From the NCBI GenBank assembly GCA_014529385.2, contig CM043946.1, positions 22,648,077 to 22,712,076 on the forward strand: a DNA stretch of 64,000 nucleotides. The letters run 5' to 3'. The notes below the pieces were generated by a model. The model made no database searches. It was not told the DNA's origin and saw nothing but the letters and a program-made list of their open reading frames with translations. This document shows, piece by piece, positions 46,655 through 61,077 of this stretch. Positions within the stretch are counted from its first letter, which is position 1. Each line of letters opens with the position of its first letter. The position numbers were made by a program, and so were the translations under genes. The DNA comes from Adiantum capillus-veneris (taxonomy: Eukaryota; Streptophyta; Polypodiopsida; Polypodiales; Pteridaceae).

Positions 46655-48214
46655 TTTGGTGTGCTGGCTAGGATTGTCATTATACATTAGTGTGTGTTAA
46701 TCATTAGCATCTCCATTAGATCGATTAGCATTGCATAATTTTTGTCACAGCCCATTAACAGTTTCATAGTTAAGTTGCATATCTCACTAATTAAGCACTA
46801 ATCTAGCTATGTGTGGGCATTTCCTTGGCACACCCAAGAGGCCACTACCCTCCATGGATAGGTAGACTTGATTAGAGAGAGGATTAGCATCATTTGGATT
46901 GTATTTTAGATTGCAATTTTTGCGTCAATTTTTGCATCATTTGCCTCTTCAATTAAATTCATTAAACTCGTTTTCCTTTTGCATTGTTCACCTCATCTCG
47001 AAGCTCTCCTCGCAAGTTTTCCGTCAAGTCCACCCATGCCAAAATCGCATTTGATTTGCCTACCCTAAAGCTTGCTTGAGTTTGGTCTCATACACTCCCT
47101 CAATCTCTGGAATTTTCTACAGAACAAATCCATAGGGGCAATGTGTGTGTGTGTGTGTGTGTGTGTGTGCCTAGAAGAGCATTCAATGCTCACCACCCTT
47201 TGTGGAAAAACAAAGCCTCAAATAGGCTTGCACGTGGTGGGAACGCCTTACTTAGAGGGGACTTTGACCATTTTCTAAGGGCGGCCACACCCCCAAATAG
47301 GGCGCTTAGTGGGCGGACTCCAAACGACGGCAGTAAATTGGATTGAAATAGCGAGGCGGGTCCGCCACTGGCCCGACCGGCTGCTGCCTATCTGTGTGCG
47401 CCCGTCCGGTGGATCTTCTCATTGGCTGGCGACCGCCCGCGTGGGCCTGCACCCCTTCGACCGGCCGACGGACATCAACTGAGGCGCCAAATTGTTTTGA
47501 ACTCCACTTTCGGATCCGCAAGGGGGGGATCCCACCAAGGCGCGCAACTTTTTTCTCTACCCGCTGCCCGACGCGTCTGCCCGCGCCTGCTCGGGAGCGC
47601 TACCCACCGCCCGGCCTGCCCCACTTGCCCGACGGGCTGCCCCGCGTGCCCAAAATCCCACTTGCCACCTTATGCCAAGCCCCCAAAGCAACTAAGCGGG
47701 CAATCCTGCCTCAAAAGCCTTCGAGCTCGCCTCCCGCATCCAAGCCTTAAAGCTCCAAGGTAAGACTTCAAGGATTTTTTAAGCCCCCATTCTCATAGGC
47801 CAGAGAATACCTTGGTGGCCAGTCATATCAAAACCTTGATGCGAAGTAAACGGGGATTCCAAGGCAAACCTCCAAGAAGCCACAAAGCTTCCAAGCTCAA
47901 GGCCCTGCTCCCACCAAACTGCAGCAAGGCAAATAAACCCGAAAGCTTTCAAAGCCTCAAAGACATCCAAAGGAGCATTACCTCCCTGTGAAGAGGGGCT
48001 TCACCGACACGACGGTGAAGAGGAGCTTCACTAAAAGGGGGATATATATATCTCTCTCTATATCACTCTCTCTCTCTTACAATGAACCCTTAAAATTATT
48101 GCAACCAAGCACAATTTTGCAAATTAATTTTTTCTATCATCAATTGTGCGCCGTGTAAAGAGGCAGACACTGGCTAGGAGAGTCTCCTAAGCTAAGACCC
48201 CTCTATTGTCACAG
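46655..48214 (+). other. leader of element D, non-coding
   Basis: GT repeat at 47142-47169; a very GC-rich stretch (47360-47760) with overlapping open frames in several registers; a short AT/CT tract (48042-48075). The final 60 bases match those before the gag of element B. The GC-rich leader is a shared family trait, unlike the AT-rich surroundings. Confidence 0.65.
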
Positions 48215-49137
48215 ATGGGGGACAAGGGAATAGAGAAATTCAATGGGGAGGGATTTCACACTTGGCAAACAAAGTTAAGAGGCTACCTTATGAAAAAAAT
48301 TTTGTGGTTTGTCATTAGCACTGCCTTAGAGCAACAAGCCGAACCCGATGGAGTGCACACTAGGGCATCTACACTCATAGCAAGTGCACAAAATTTGGCC
48401 AAAGACGAACAAGCATTGGGAATTATCATCATTTTTTTGCATGATAACTATGTGCATTTCATAGATGAATGTAAGCATGCAGATGAAGCCCGACATGTCC
48501 TAGAAAGTAATTTTGGAGCTAGAGCGAAAAGAAGCAAAGTTAGTCTTAAAAGACAGCTTTACAAAGTGACTATGATTGAAGGGGAGGATACTGCTAGCCT
48601 AGTGAAAAGGCTTAAGAGCATTGTCACAAAACTCACTTACATCCAAGTTGAATACCAGAAGATGACAAAGTGGCTATACTTTTAAGTGCACTTCCACCTT
48701 CTTATGACCACTTAATCACAATTCTTGAAGAAAAAGAACCGACACCACCATTTCAAGATGTAATCAACTCAGTCCAAGCAGAAGAAAGAAATCAAAGAGG
48801 TTCACTTACCCCATCAGGAGGAGTTTTCATCGCAACATCTTCAAGGGGAAGATATTCTCCATCAACATCGACAAACGGACGAAAGTGTTATGAATGTGGA
48901 AGAATGGGACACGTAGTGAAAGATTGCTACACAAACAAACCTTGCAACAAATGTGGTAGGAAAGGACACCCTCCTTCTCGGTGCTACTCAAGTGGAGGCA
49001 GTAGCAGTGGAGAAAGCAGTAGCAGTAGAAGCAACAACAGAAGCAACGAAGGTAAGAGACCTGATAGAGGATCAACTCACATAGTAGAAGACAAAAAGGA
49101 CGAAGACGAAGGTAGCGTTTGTGAAGACCCATTTTGA
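48215..49137 (+). pseudogene. Gag-like protein of element D, one frameshift
   Basis: Starts at ATG 48215 (MGDKGIEKFNGEGFHTWQTK), the UBN2/copia-type Gag start. The first frame runs to 48685 and the second from about 48670 to 49137, so one frame shift lies near 48650. The second part has LPPSYDHLITILEEKE and two CCHC knuckles, CYECGRMGHVVKDC (48889-48930) and CNKCGRKGHPPSRC (48943-48984), then a Ser/Arg-rich tail. Gag would package element RNA; all enzymes must come from elsewhere. It is much better preserved than B's copy. Confidence 0.86.
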
Positions 49138-49144
49138 AGATGCA

Positions 49145-49345
49145 GACTCTCTACTTGTAGGGGAGGACTTTTTCCTGTGTGGATATCATCTTATCATCCT
49201 GTGTGGACATCACCATCCTTTGTGGATTGTTCTTGTGTGGATTTTACCATCCTGTGTGGATATCACCATCCTTTGTGGACTTTATTTTCCTGTGTGGATA
49301 TCACCATCCTGTGTGGATTTTGTTAGCCTGTGTGGATCGTGCATC
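49145..49345 (+). repeat. TCCTGTGTGGATATCACCA minisatellite in element D
   Basis: About nine imperfect units of TCCTGTGTGGAYATCACCA or shorter follow the gag stop. Similar units are in element B at 18570-18630, so the tract belongs to the family's 3' untranslated region. Confidence 0.8.
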
Positions 49346-49384
49346 TTCAGTATCTTGTCTTAGTCCAAACCTCAAGGGGAGGAT

Positions 49385-49702
49385 TGTAAAGTGTGAGCTT
49401 TGTCCTAAGGTGTGAGTCAAGGAGATGAGAGTGGATTTATCCCACATAGTGTGGAGCAAGGCTGTAGAGCTACTTAAAGCTCATCTCTTGAATCAATAAA
49501 CAACAACTCATTTTGCACTACATGCTTGTCTATGGTGAGCTTGTGCTAAGCTAAGTCAATACTCAAGATTGTGTTTATGAGTCCAAGCTAATCTATCTTG
49601 GAACCTAATTCACTTGAGTGATAACCTTGCTTACACACACTCACACACTTGCACCATGTTTCTCTTTCATCCACCATAGCTAGCACGATCCAAATCCTAA
49701 CA
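49385..49702 (+). repeat. 3' LTR of element D
   Basis: 318 bp, starts TGTAAAGTGTGAGC and ends AATCCTAACA. No internal duplication. Confidence 0.93.
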
Positions 49703-49965
49703 GTCCCCATTTCTAAGATGACTCCAGAGGAATAAACGGATGATCCGACATCCGATTAGAAGGCCCTAAATGACTTGTTTCTTGACATTGAAAACATTCT
49801 CTAGCATACATATATGCATCTCTGCGATCTATTGGCCAACAAAGACCAACTTGCGTTATCTTTTTCCTTGTTATCTCTCCTAAGAAAAGTCCCCCCAAAC
49901 TTCCATAATGGGCCTCCCTTAACAACGCATTCTGCTTCTCATCTGGTACATAACTTCCCAATTGT
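49703..49965 (-). pseudogene. integrase zinc-binding domain of relic F
   Basis: On the minus strand: YVPDEKQNALLREAHYGSLG, GEITRKKITQVGLCWP, ARECFQCQETSHLG, then PFIPLESS, a stop and KWG. These are the H-H-C-C zinc-binding residues and the start of the core of gypsy integrases. The frame continues at 46063 after element D. Confidence 0.85.
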
Positions 49966-50650
49966 AATGTTCAATGCATCATTCATCAATTCTTGAAAGA
50001 ACTCATCTATCTCCTACTTATCTTCTTTGTCATCATGCTCATCCTTTTTCTGATATTTTTGCAACGTCTCCATAACCTCCTGTCAAACCTCTTTTTGATC
50101 TTCCCAATTTATTGGTGTCTTGAAATTAGCTTTAGACCTTGTCACTGCCATGAGCTGCACTTGAACACTTTTTGTTTTGCACCCGAAACAATCACAAGGT
50201 ACCCAAATTTCCTCAGTGCCATTTTTCCCTTCGGGGATTATCTCCGTAACCACCAATTTTGCTTATGGTACCCACGGGTCTTCCTACCTCATTGGAGGAA
50301 TAAGATTAGTAGGTGCGGTGGAACTTGATTTTGATAGTTCCTCAACCATGGTGGTAAACCCCCTCTTCCTCTACCCTCTTGATACTACGACACCGTGTTT
50401 TCCCATTTTGGTGGGTATCCTCTAAAATTTCCCTTGCTATATGGAGGTCTCCGACTCCTCCTCTGTTCCCGTGGATACCAAATTTGATCCATTATCTCAT
50501 GTACCTCAGTATCCACTTGGTTTATCAAAGGACCATTAATTTGGGAATCCTACGATACATTTTCTCTGAACTTTGGATTATACTAGCAATATGTTGTCAC
50601 ATGTCCAGTTCATCACAAATTTCACAAAATGGTTTGGTATCCTTATTATC
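49966..50650 (-). pseudogene. gag-integrase junction of relic F, RT missing
   Basis: Broken frames with a damaged zinc-knuckle-like FCEICDELD near 50615, a MAVTRSK-like segment near 50150 and acidic sequence ending in FFQELMNDAL just before the integrase. No protease, RT or RNase H motif is present. Confidence 0.6.
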
Positions 50651-51400
50651 TCAAGTCCCCAAATTTTTCAATTGTTGAACCAAAGAACTAAGCTCCCCTA
50701 CTTCCTCTTTCTTCTTCATTAACTTCTCACGCTCTTTTTTGGATTTCTTATCGTGCTTCTTCTGCTTCCCTTTTTTATTTATCTTTCTTGATTTTTTGGA
50801 ATCCTCATCCTCAAAATGATCCTCCGAGTCTATTTTGGAATCCAGATCAATTTTTGAAGCCAAATCCAAATCCATATTCGACCCCCCTATTCCTGTAAGC
50901 CTCAACCTTTTTTCAACTTTGATTGCCAAATCAACTAACCCATCAAATCCTCCTGTCACATCATAATTTGCCACTACATTCTTCAACTCCTTTCTTAATC
51001 CGTGCATAAAATATCCTACCACCATCTCATTGGTTGGTCTTTTGATTGCCTCCAACATGTTCAAAGTTGTTTTAAACTTATGCGCATAGTCTTCTACTTT
51101 CAACTTCTTTTGCTTGATTGACCTGATCTTTCTCAGCAATTCATTCAGCGTCTTCTATTTTCAAAATCGTCCCAAAAATGCATTCTTTAATGTATCAAAA
51201 TTCACAAAAGTGTTTGTTAGAAACCACAATGCTACTATATGGCTTTCCCTTCCAAGGTTTCATATAACTATTGCAATTTCTCCAGATCCCCATACACAAG
51301 GTCGTATTATTGGCCGCCCATTTTGTTTGGAACTAACCAATATAACAATCAGGGTCTTCATTCTTTTTCCCCTTGAATTTTCCAGATTTCACCTTCAAAT
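50651..51400 (-). pseudogene. Gag of relic F
   Basis: On the minus strand, KNEDPDCYIG and MKPWKGKPYSS (51380-51220) and then an open frame (51139-50651) with IRSIKQKKLKVEDYAHKFKT, GYFMHGLRKELKNVVA and a long Lys/Asp/Glu-rich tail. This is the plant gypsy retrotransposon Gag domain (helical capsid part). The tail SLVQQLKNLG suggests a short coiled coil. Confidence 0.78.
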
Positions 51401-51404
51401 TTAA

Positions 51405-53884
<2,480 letters not shown>

Positions 53885-54161
53885 TGTAGACATGTAGTAG
53901 TGTTAGTGTGTATACGCGCTTCAACAGGGGCACTTTTCTCCCACTGGGTTTTTCCCCCTGGACATCCGGTGTGAAAGGAAACCTTATCTCTTAGGGTTTC
54001 ATATAAGCTTTGTAGCTCTGAGTTTGTATACACTATTATTCTAATACAGAGAGAGAGACTACAGAGATCTCGTACACAAGCTCTGTGTCTTCTCCTTCTC
54101 CATCTTCTTTCTACTATGAGTTGCTATCTTCCTTCTGTTTCCTGTTTCATCATCTTCAACA
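53885..54161 (+). repeat. 5' LTR of element H
   Basis: 277 bp; contains TCATATAAG (53997-54005), a likely TATA-type promoter. Confidence 0.94.
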
Positions 54162-54163
54162 AT

Positions 54164-54175
54164 TGGTATCAGAGC
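54164..54175 (+). other. primer binding site of element H
   Basis: TGGTATCAGAGC, initiator Met tRNA type, two bases after the LTR. Confidence 0.94.
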
Positions 54176-54560
54176 AAGGTGATTTCCAGAGCCTCTACTT
54201 GCGTTTTCGCGTCCGCGCGCGCAATCGCAGTTTTCAGGTAGTTTTCGGAAAATTTGCTCGTGGGAGCATCCTCGACGTTCCGGGAGTATTCTGATCAGGT
54301 GAGCTGGGGTTTTACTCCCCTTTCGAAGCCGTTTGAGCCCTCAGAATTTTGTTCTGAGCAGCGTAGCAGAAGTTACTTTTCGGAGGCGTTTAGATCAAGA
54401 GGGTGTGCTTTTTGACAGATTTTCTTCAGGTAAACAATTCTTTTGGGAAGCAGCTTATCTTAGCTTTGTGCTAAGATTTTGTGTAGAGTTTTGCTTGCAT
54501 TGGAGAGGAGATTTGTGAATCTCTTGGAGGTTCTTTTGCTCTCTTGTGTGCATCCACAGT

Positions 54561-56940
54561 ATGACTCAATCTACGGAGAAAGAGATTTTTGGTGCGTTTA
54601 CATCCGAAGACAAATTGGATGGTACCAACTATTCTCTTTGGTCTTTTATGGCCAAAAATGTTTTGGTTGGTAAAGGATTGTGGGATTATGTATCTGGAGA
54701 TGAAGTTTGTCCAGGAAGCATTGCACCTGCCACGCCTGGTAGTGATGCAACTGTTGGTGCAGGACCCTCACAAGTCACTCCAGAGCAAAAGAGATGGGAT
54801 ACTAAAGATGCACAAGCTATGGCTGTGATTGCCTTAACCATAAAGAGGAAAATCACACCACATATCAGATCTTGCAGAACTTCTGAGGATGCTTGGAACA
54901 CTCTGCAAGCTATGTTTGGAGGAAGAAACGCTGCCAGAATAGAGTTTTTCAAGAAACAACTTGACAAAATACAGATGGACGAAGGTGACGATATTGTCGA
55001 GCATCTTACAAAAATCAGGGATCTTAAAGAGCAATTGCTTAGCATTGATGAAGTGATTCCAGAGAAGGACTTGGTTTCCAAAACACTCAATTCACTACCA
55101 CCATCTTATTTGACTTTTCAGACTTCTTTGACTCTGTCTTTGCGAGCTAATCCTCAGCCTCTTCATTTTGAAGAGTTAGTGGCTTTGCTATTGCAGGAGG
55201 ATCAATCACGTAAGAACAAGTCTTTACAGGTGGATGGTATGGATCATGCTCTTGTTGTACATAACAAAAACAAGGGTAAAGAGAGTGCTCATCACTCCAA
55301 GTCTAGTGCAGGACAATCTTCAGAGAAGTCTAAAGGTGATTCTGACAAGTCCAAGAAGAAAGGTAAATGTCACTACTGCAAGAAACCTGGTCACTACATT
55401 AGTGAGTGTAAAAAGCGAATTGCTAAAGAAAAGAAGAAAGAGTCAAGTTTGGTTGTTTTAGCTTCTGGTGATTCTTCTACAGCTAAAGAAGAGTCTGCAA
55501 ACTTTGTGCAGGATTCTTATGCTTTTGTAGTATGTTCAGATTTTTTTGCTTACAGTGTTGACAAGACACAAACGATTTGGTACTTTGATAGTGGTGCATC
55601 CAGGCATATTACTTCAAGGAAGGATTTGTTTTGTTCATTGGATGCAGCTCCAGCAGGAAAGAAGGTGACATGTGCAAATAATGCTTCTTATCCAATCAAA
55701 GGCGTTGGTAAGATTTTGATTACCATTTTAGATGGTTCAGATTTATGCTTGCCAGATGTCTTATATGTTCCAGGGATCAAGAAGAATTTGTTGTCTGTAT
55801 CCTCTCTTGCAAAAAATGGTCTTCGGGTCATTTTTGAGGATGACAGATGTGTTGTACGAGATCGAGAGAATGGTTATTCTCTTATCACTACAGGTACGCT
55901 AGAAAATGGACTATTTGTGCTAGATCGTTATGAAAAGCAGATTCAGGTATGTATTGCAGAAACAAAGACTCATGCCATGCAGGATGCTGAGTTGTGGCAT
56001 GCTAGATTTGGGCATGTTAGTTATGGCAGTTTGATGACTTTACAACGTCATAATATGTTGCATGATTTGTCTTTATTGGAGATGCCACCAAGACATGTAT
56101 GTGAAGGTTGTGTTCTTGGAAAGATACACAGATTTGCATTTTCGCAGGATGGTTCAGTTAGAGCGACACGAAAGTTATAGCTTGTACACAGTGATGTATG
56201 TGGTCCTATGAGGACGCCATCTATAGGAAACAGCCTTTATTTTGTGACCTTCATTGATGACTTTTCCAAGTTTTGTTGGGTGTATCCACTCAAAGCAAAG
56301 TCAGATGTGTTTGCAGTTTTTCAACATTATGTCGCCATGGTTGAAAATGAAACAGGTTGCAAAGTACAGACTCTTCGTACCGATCGAGGAGGTGAATACA
56401 TGTCAGGTGCATTTAAGGATTTTTTGGGAAAGAAAGGCATTAAACACCAATGCACTATGCCATACACCCCACAACAGAATGGTGTTGCAGAAAGGAAGAA
56501 CAGGTCTTTAATGGAGACGGCTAGATGTGCAGCACATGTTTTGAACATGTGTCCTACTCGTGCCTTGAAGACCATTACTCCATATGAAGCTTGGTATGAC
56601 AGAAAACCTTCAGCCAGTTATCTTCGTGTTTTTGGTTGTCTTGCTTATGCTCACATCCCTCAGCAGTTACGTGGGAAGCTTGATGATAAGGCAATCAAAT
56701 GTATATTTGTGGGGTACAGTAGTGGAAGTAAAGGTTATAGACTTTACAATCCTGCTACAAACAAGATTTTTGAAAGTCGTGATGTAATTTTTGCAGAAAC
56801 TACTGCTCAACCTATGGTTGCTTTTGATGTACCTCATATGCAGACACATGATGTATTTGAAGGTTTGCTTCCTTCTTTTGTGGAGATCAAGAATCACAAC
56901 AGATTGATAATCTTGATCAATCTTTTGATCAGCATGTGAC
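54561..56940 (+). pseudogene. Gag, protease and integrase of element H
   Basis: ATG 54561 (MTQSTEKEIFGAFTSEDKLD). Gag of UBN2 type (YSLWSFMAKNVL, LNSLPPSYLTFQ), zinc knuckle CHYCKKPGHYISEC (55369-55410), protease YFDSGASRHIT (55581-55613), pre-integrase zinc domain (LWHARFGHVSYGSL, CEGCVLGK). A TAG stop at 56178-56180 interrupts the integrase start. The frame then goes on with TFIDDFSKFCWVY, LRTDRGGEYM and QQNGVAERKNRS (catalytic Asp and Glu) to a frame change near 56890. 54176-54560 is an untranslated leader with no gene. 56941-57093 carries the rest of the integrase end in other frames. Confidence 0.93.
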
Positions 56941-57093
56941 ACCCCATGATGTAGAGGAAATTGTGCGTGAAGTTCTCATGGAAGAAAGAACCTTGCCTAA
57001 ATGGGTTCAGAAAACTTTGCAGGATAGCAAGTTGGATGCACCGTTGCCACGAAAAACACGGCTGGTACTACTTTTGACAGAGAGCAAGTAGAT

Positions 57094-58677
57094 TTGGCTT
57101 GCTTTAGCACTCTTTGTGATGCAGATGAGCCTGATTCATTTGAACAAGCTTTAGAGTGTGTTCAGTGGAAAGATGCTATGCAACAAGAAATTGATTCTAT
57201 TCATAAGAATCATACATGGGATCTAGTGGACTTGCCTACAGGTAAAAAGCCTATTGTTACAAAGTGGGTTTTTAAGGTAAAAAGGAAACAAGATGGTACT
57301 GTTGACAGGTACAAAGCAAGGCTTGTAGCAAAAGGCTATGCGCAACAGAAAGGCATAGATTATGATGAAACCTTTGCTCCTACTTCTCGTGCGTCCATAG
57401 TTAGATCACTAGTTGCAATTGCTGCTCATCATGGTTGGAAAGTGCATCGGTTGGATATCAAAACTGCTTTTTTGAATGGTGATTTGCAGGAAGAATTTTA
57501 TGTAAGTCAACCAAGTGGTTTTGTTGTAAAAGGTCAAGAGCAAAAGGTATGTAGATTGCGTAAAGCTTTGTATGGTCTCAAACAGGCTCCAAGAGCATGG
57601 TATGAGAAGATACATACTTATTTGATTGGCTAGGGATTTCAAAATAGTCCAACAGAAAGTACTTTGTATGTCAAAAAGAGAGATGGAGTTCTCATTATGC
57701 TAACACTTTATGTGTATGATATGCTTCTTACAGGCAATACTGCAGATGAAATTGAAGCGTTTAAAGATGCTTTGAGAAAAACCTTTGAGATGTCTGATCT
57801 TGGTTTGCTACATTATTACTTGGGTATTCAGTTTGTGCAATCAGAGGATGGCATATACATGTTGCAGGCAAAATATTTGCATAGAATTTTGGACAAGTTT
57901 GGTATGAAAAATTATAAACCAATCTCTACACCCGTAGAAACTGGATCAAAGTTGAGCATGCACGATGCTGGAGAACCTTTTGATGTACATACTTATGCAG
58001 CAGCGGTTGGTTGCTTGATATATTTGGCAGGCAACACTCGTTCAGACATTCAATTTGGGGTTTCACAAGAAAGCAGATTTATGCACAACCCAGGTATGCA
58101 TCATTGGCAGGCTGTGAAGCGCATACTTCGTTACCTTTCAGGTACCCCTAATCTTGCCATGTTCTTTCCAAGGGGGGATATGTATGGAAAGCACAGTTCT
58201 ATGCAGCTTCTTGGTTACAACGATTCAGATTGGGCTGGTGATTTTGACACACGACATTCCATAAGTGGCAATTGTTTTTTCTTGAGAAATGCATGTATAT
58301 CTTGGCTAAGCAAGAAGCAACCCACAGTGGCTACATCAACTTGTGAAGCTCAGTATAGGGCAGCTTTCACGGCAACAGTTGATTGTGTATGGATACGCAG
58401 GTTATTGGCAGATCTTTGTGAGTGTCAACAGGGACCCACTACCATTTTCACTGACAGTCAGAGTGCTATGGCAGTTGCAAGGAATCCAGTATTTCATGCA
58501 AGAACAAAGCACATAGGGGTTCACTACCACTATGTCAGGGAAAGGCTACATGCAGGGAAGATCACACTAACTTACTGTTCTACACAGGATAACATTGCAG
58601 ATCTATTTACGAAGGCGTTATCACGAGAAAAGTTTGAAGCTTTCCGAAAAGCTTTGGGCTTACTCTCATACACATGA
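57094..58677 (+). pseudogene. reverse transcriptase and RNase H of element H
   Basis: WKDAMQQEIDSIHKNHTWDL, KWVFKVKRKQDGTVDRYKAR, VHRLDIKTAFLNGDLQEEF (first catalytic Asp) and LYGLKQAPRAWYEKI lead to a TAG stop at 57631-57633. The frame then continues with LTLYVYDMLLTG, where the invariant YVDD has become YVYD, removing a catalytic Asp. RNase H follows: GYNDSDWAGD, TVATSTCEAQYRA, TDSQSAMAVARNP, ARTKHIGVHYHYV, ADLFTKALSREKF. It ends at the stop near 58675, 50 bases before the 3' LTR. Confidence 0.93.
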
Positions 58678-58724
58678 TGATCTACTACCTTGTACGGATT
58701 CACACTATCACTATAGGGGTGATT

Positions 58725-59001
58725 TGTAGACATGTAGTAGTGTTAGTGTGTATACGCGCTTCACCAGGGGCACTTTTCTCCCACTGGGTTTTTCCCCCTG
58801 AACATCCGGTGTGAAAGGACACCTTATCTCTTAGGGTTTCATATAAGATTTGTAGCTCTGAGTTTGTATACACTATTATTCTAATACAGAGAGAGAGACT
58901 ACAGAGATCTTGTACACAAGCTCTGTGTCTTCTCCTTCTCCATCTTCTTCCTACTCTGAGTTGCTGTCTTCCTTCTGTTTCCTGTTTCATCATCTTCAAC
59001 A
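58725..59001 (+). repeat. 3' LTR of element H
   Basis: 277 bp, eight substitutions from the 5' copy, followed by ACATC. Confidence 0.94.
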
Positions 59002-60257
59002 ACATCACCATTTAAAACCAACCTTAATGAGTAGCATTTGAACTCATCACGTACATACTATGAAACTCAACCTAAACCACTAGGCTATTCGCCTTGGCTT
59101 CCCTTAGGGCTCCTTTAAGCACTTAAAAAAAACAAATACCCCCCCCCCCCCCCCCCCCACCCTACTCTACCTCTACCCGTACCCCCCCTTTCTCCTTTCG
59201 CTTTTTTTCCCCACCCTTCCCTTTTCCTTTCTTCCCCCCCCCCCCCCCCCCCCCCCCCCCCAAAACTAATTAATTAATGGCTTTTGAAAAAGTCGTTTTG
59301 GCTGCCTACTTGGTATTTGTTCACAAACAAATTATGGTTCTTGCTTCTTCATGGAACCTTAGGGGGGTCATTACTATCTATAAGACCTATATATTGTGTG
59401 TGTGTGTGTTTAAGGACTATTTATAAAACTCGAGAGGGGCTGGTCATTACAATAAAAACAATTTGCATAACATGGTTTCAACAATAGGGATTATTTTATT
59501 CTATATTTTTTAATATTTTCACATACAAAAAGGTATTGAAAAAATGATCTTGAAAATAAAATATAGAATAAATAAAAAAAGAGTCCCTTTTATTAGTGAA
59601 AAATTGACAACAGCTCAATCTCTTCCCACCCTCGACTGAGGGGATGCCACATGTCAATATCACTTATGCATCTTTTTTGTCACTCCGTGGTCAATTTCCT
59701 CTTGCATAATTCTATAATGGAAGAGTTCTTTGGCTCAAACTATTGTTTTCTTCTAATGAGAAAAGATACACATGCGATCTCTAAGTTTCAGGTATTTCAA
59801 TTTTTTTAATTCACGATAATGGCATTGCTTTGAATGGTATAACATGTATTCGCATCTCACAAGGTATGACAAAGGGTAAGATATGACAAAATGAGCTTTC
59901 TTCGATACAATGCGCGGGTGTTCATCTTAAACAAGAAGGCATCTATGCCAAGTCATAAGGTCCTCCGATAAAATTAGTGAGGAGATGTTTGGTCCGTGTT
60001 GACCATGTTGTGCAAAATAAGGAGAGAGGAAAGACCAATCAAAAGTGAACCTTTGTATATTTCTTTTCTTCAAAAACTATTTAGTGACTTCGTCAACTGA
60101 ATTGTTAATGAGGTGGGTGGCCAAAACGAGTTTTTTGGGGTCTATTAGATGGTATCCACGGAGATACCTTGTGAAGCTAAGTGTTTAGGGGTGGTAAACA
60201 CTTAGGTTGAACCATTGGAAGAGAGATTAAAGGGAGAGAGATGCCGCCTGTGAAGGA

Positions 60258-60302
<45 letters not shown>

Positions 60303-61037
60303 TCTTTGATGGAGGCGCGATTGTGTAGCAAAGGATGGTGAGGGAGGGCCGACACTCAGTGTATTTGGAGCTTGTCTTTACCTTGCATCCAGATGCAATG
60401 GAAAAGGAAGTGCCAAGGGGCATAACGAAGAGAGAGAGAGAGAGAGGGAGAGAGGGACATCCACTACAGAGCAGAGTTGTGCTTTGCTCCGCGCCTTTGC
60501 AGGCCGTCATGTGATGCAAGTTAGTCATGGTGGAGAGAATTCTCTCTACGTCTCTGTCCATAGCAAAGCAGGCGCGGCACTGAGGACTCTGTTTGCGGGG
60601 AGGGTGTTGCTGACGAGGCATCCGAGTTTTGCCTTTGAACTTTTCATTCCAAAAGGAATCTCGCCTTGAAATTAATTAATGAGCATGAGGCCAGTATGTA
60701 TGTCCCCCTAAATAGGTATGCAAAGGACTTAAGAAGTGTCGACTAAGTCGAATAATTATACAAATGCCAAAGGACTAAGTATATAGCCGCAACATCACTC
60801 TCTTTAAACATTAGAAAGATCATTATAGAATTGATAAATGCAAGAACATTGCAATGCATGCGCCCACTATTTTTTTGGACCTTTTATGTGGTGGCGTGCT
60901 TAAATGTGTTATTCTTGCTAACTTTTATGTGGAGGGATTCCGTGTCCCCCTCCTTGCCACGCATCAGGACACCCTCCTTGCCACGCATCAGCAACAGTTG
61001 CATTCGACGGGTGTGGCTTGCAAGTCCGGGTGCACAG

Positions 61038-61077
<40 letters not shown>

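Larger units (their letters stand above)
46064..49702 (+). mobile_element. young gag-only LTR retrotransposon D (same family as B)
   Basis: 5' LTR 46064-46640, 3' LTR 49385-49702. The flanking duplication is GCCCC (46059-46063) against GTCCC (49703-49707), one mismatch. Removing D and one duplication rejoins the integrase frame of relic F. Primer site at 46643-46654, purine tract AAGGGGAGGAT before the 3' LTR. The only coding sequence is a Gag-like ORF with two zinc knuckles. Outside an LTR-internal duplication, the LTRs differ by about two substitutions and one small gap, so the insertion is recent. The structure fits plant TR-GAG elements. Confidence 0.92.
53885..59001 (+). mobile_element. 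Ty1/copia element H, nearly complete
   Basis: 277-bp LTRs (53885-54161, 58725-59001) start TGTAGACATG and end CTTCAACA. They are flanked by a perfect duplication ACATC (53880-53884, 59002-59006). Primer site at 54164-54175; purine-rich tract (TATAGGGGTGAT) before the 3' LTR. The LTRs differ at 8 of 277 positions. One gag-pol reading frame has three to four lesions and a changed RT active site. It is young but probably inactive. Confidence 0.95.

Noticed and set aside
47394-47763. Pro/Arg-rich open frames in the leader of element D
   Set aside because: Several frames are open at once in very GC-rich DNA; no domain, and a similar pattern occurs in B's leader. Treated as composition.
49145-49345. 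CRISPR-like array
   Set aside because: The short repeats lack regular unique spacers, the context is a plant retrotransposon, and units are imperfect direct repeats.
59140-59262. Long C homopolymers as a functional element
   Set aside because: Homopolymers in this plain intergenic stretch may be slippage or assembly error; nothing else supports a role.
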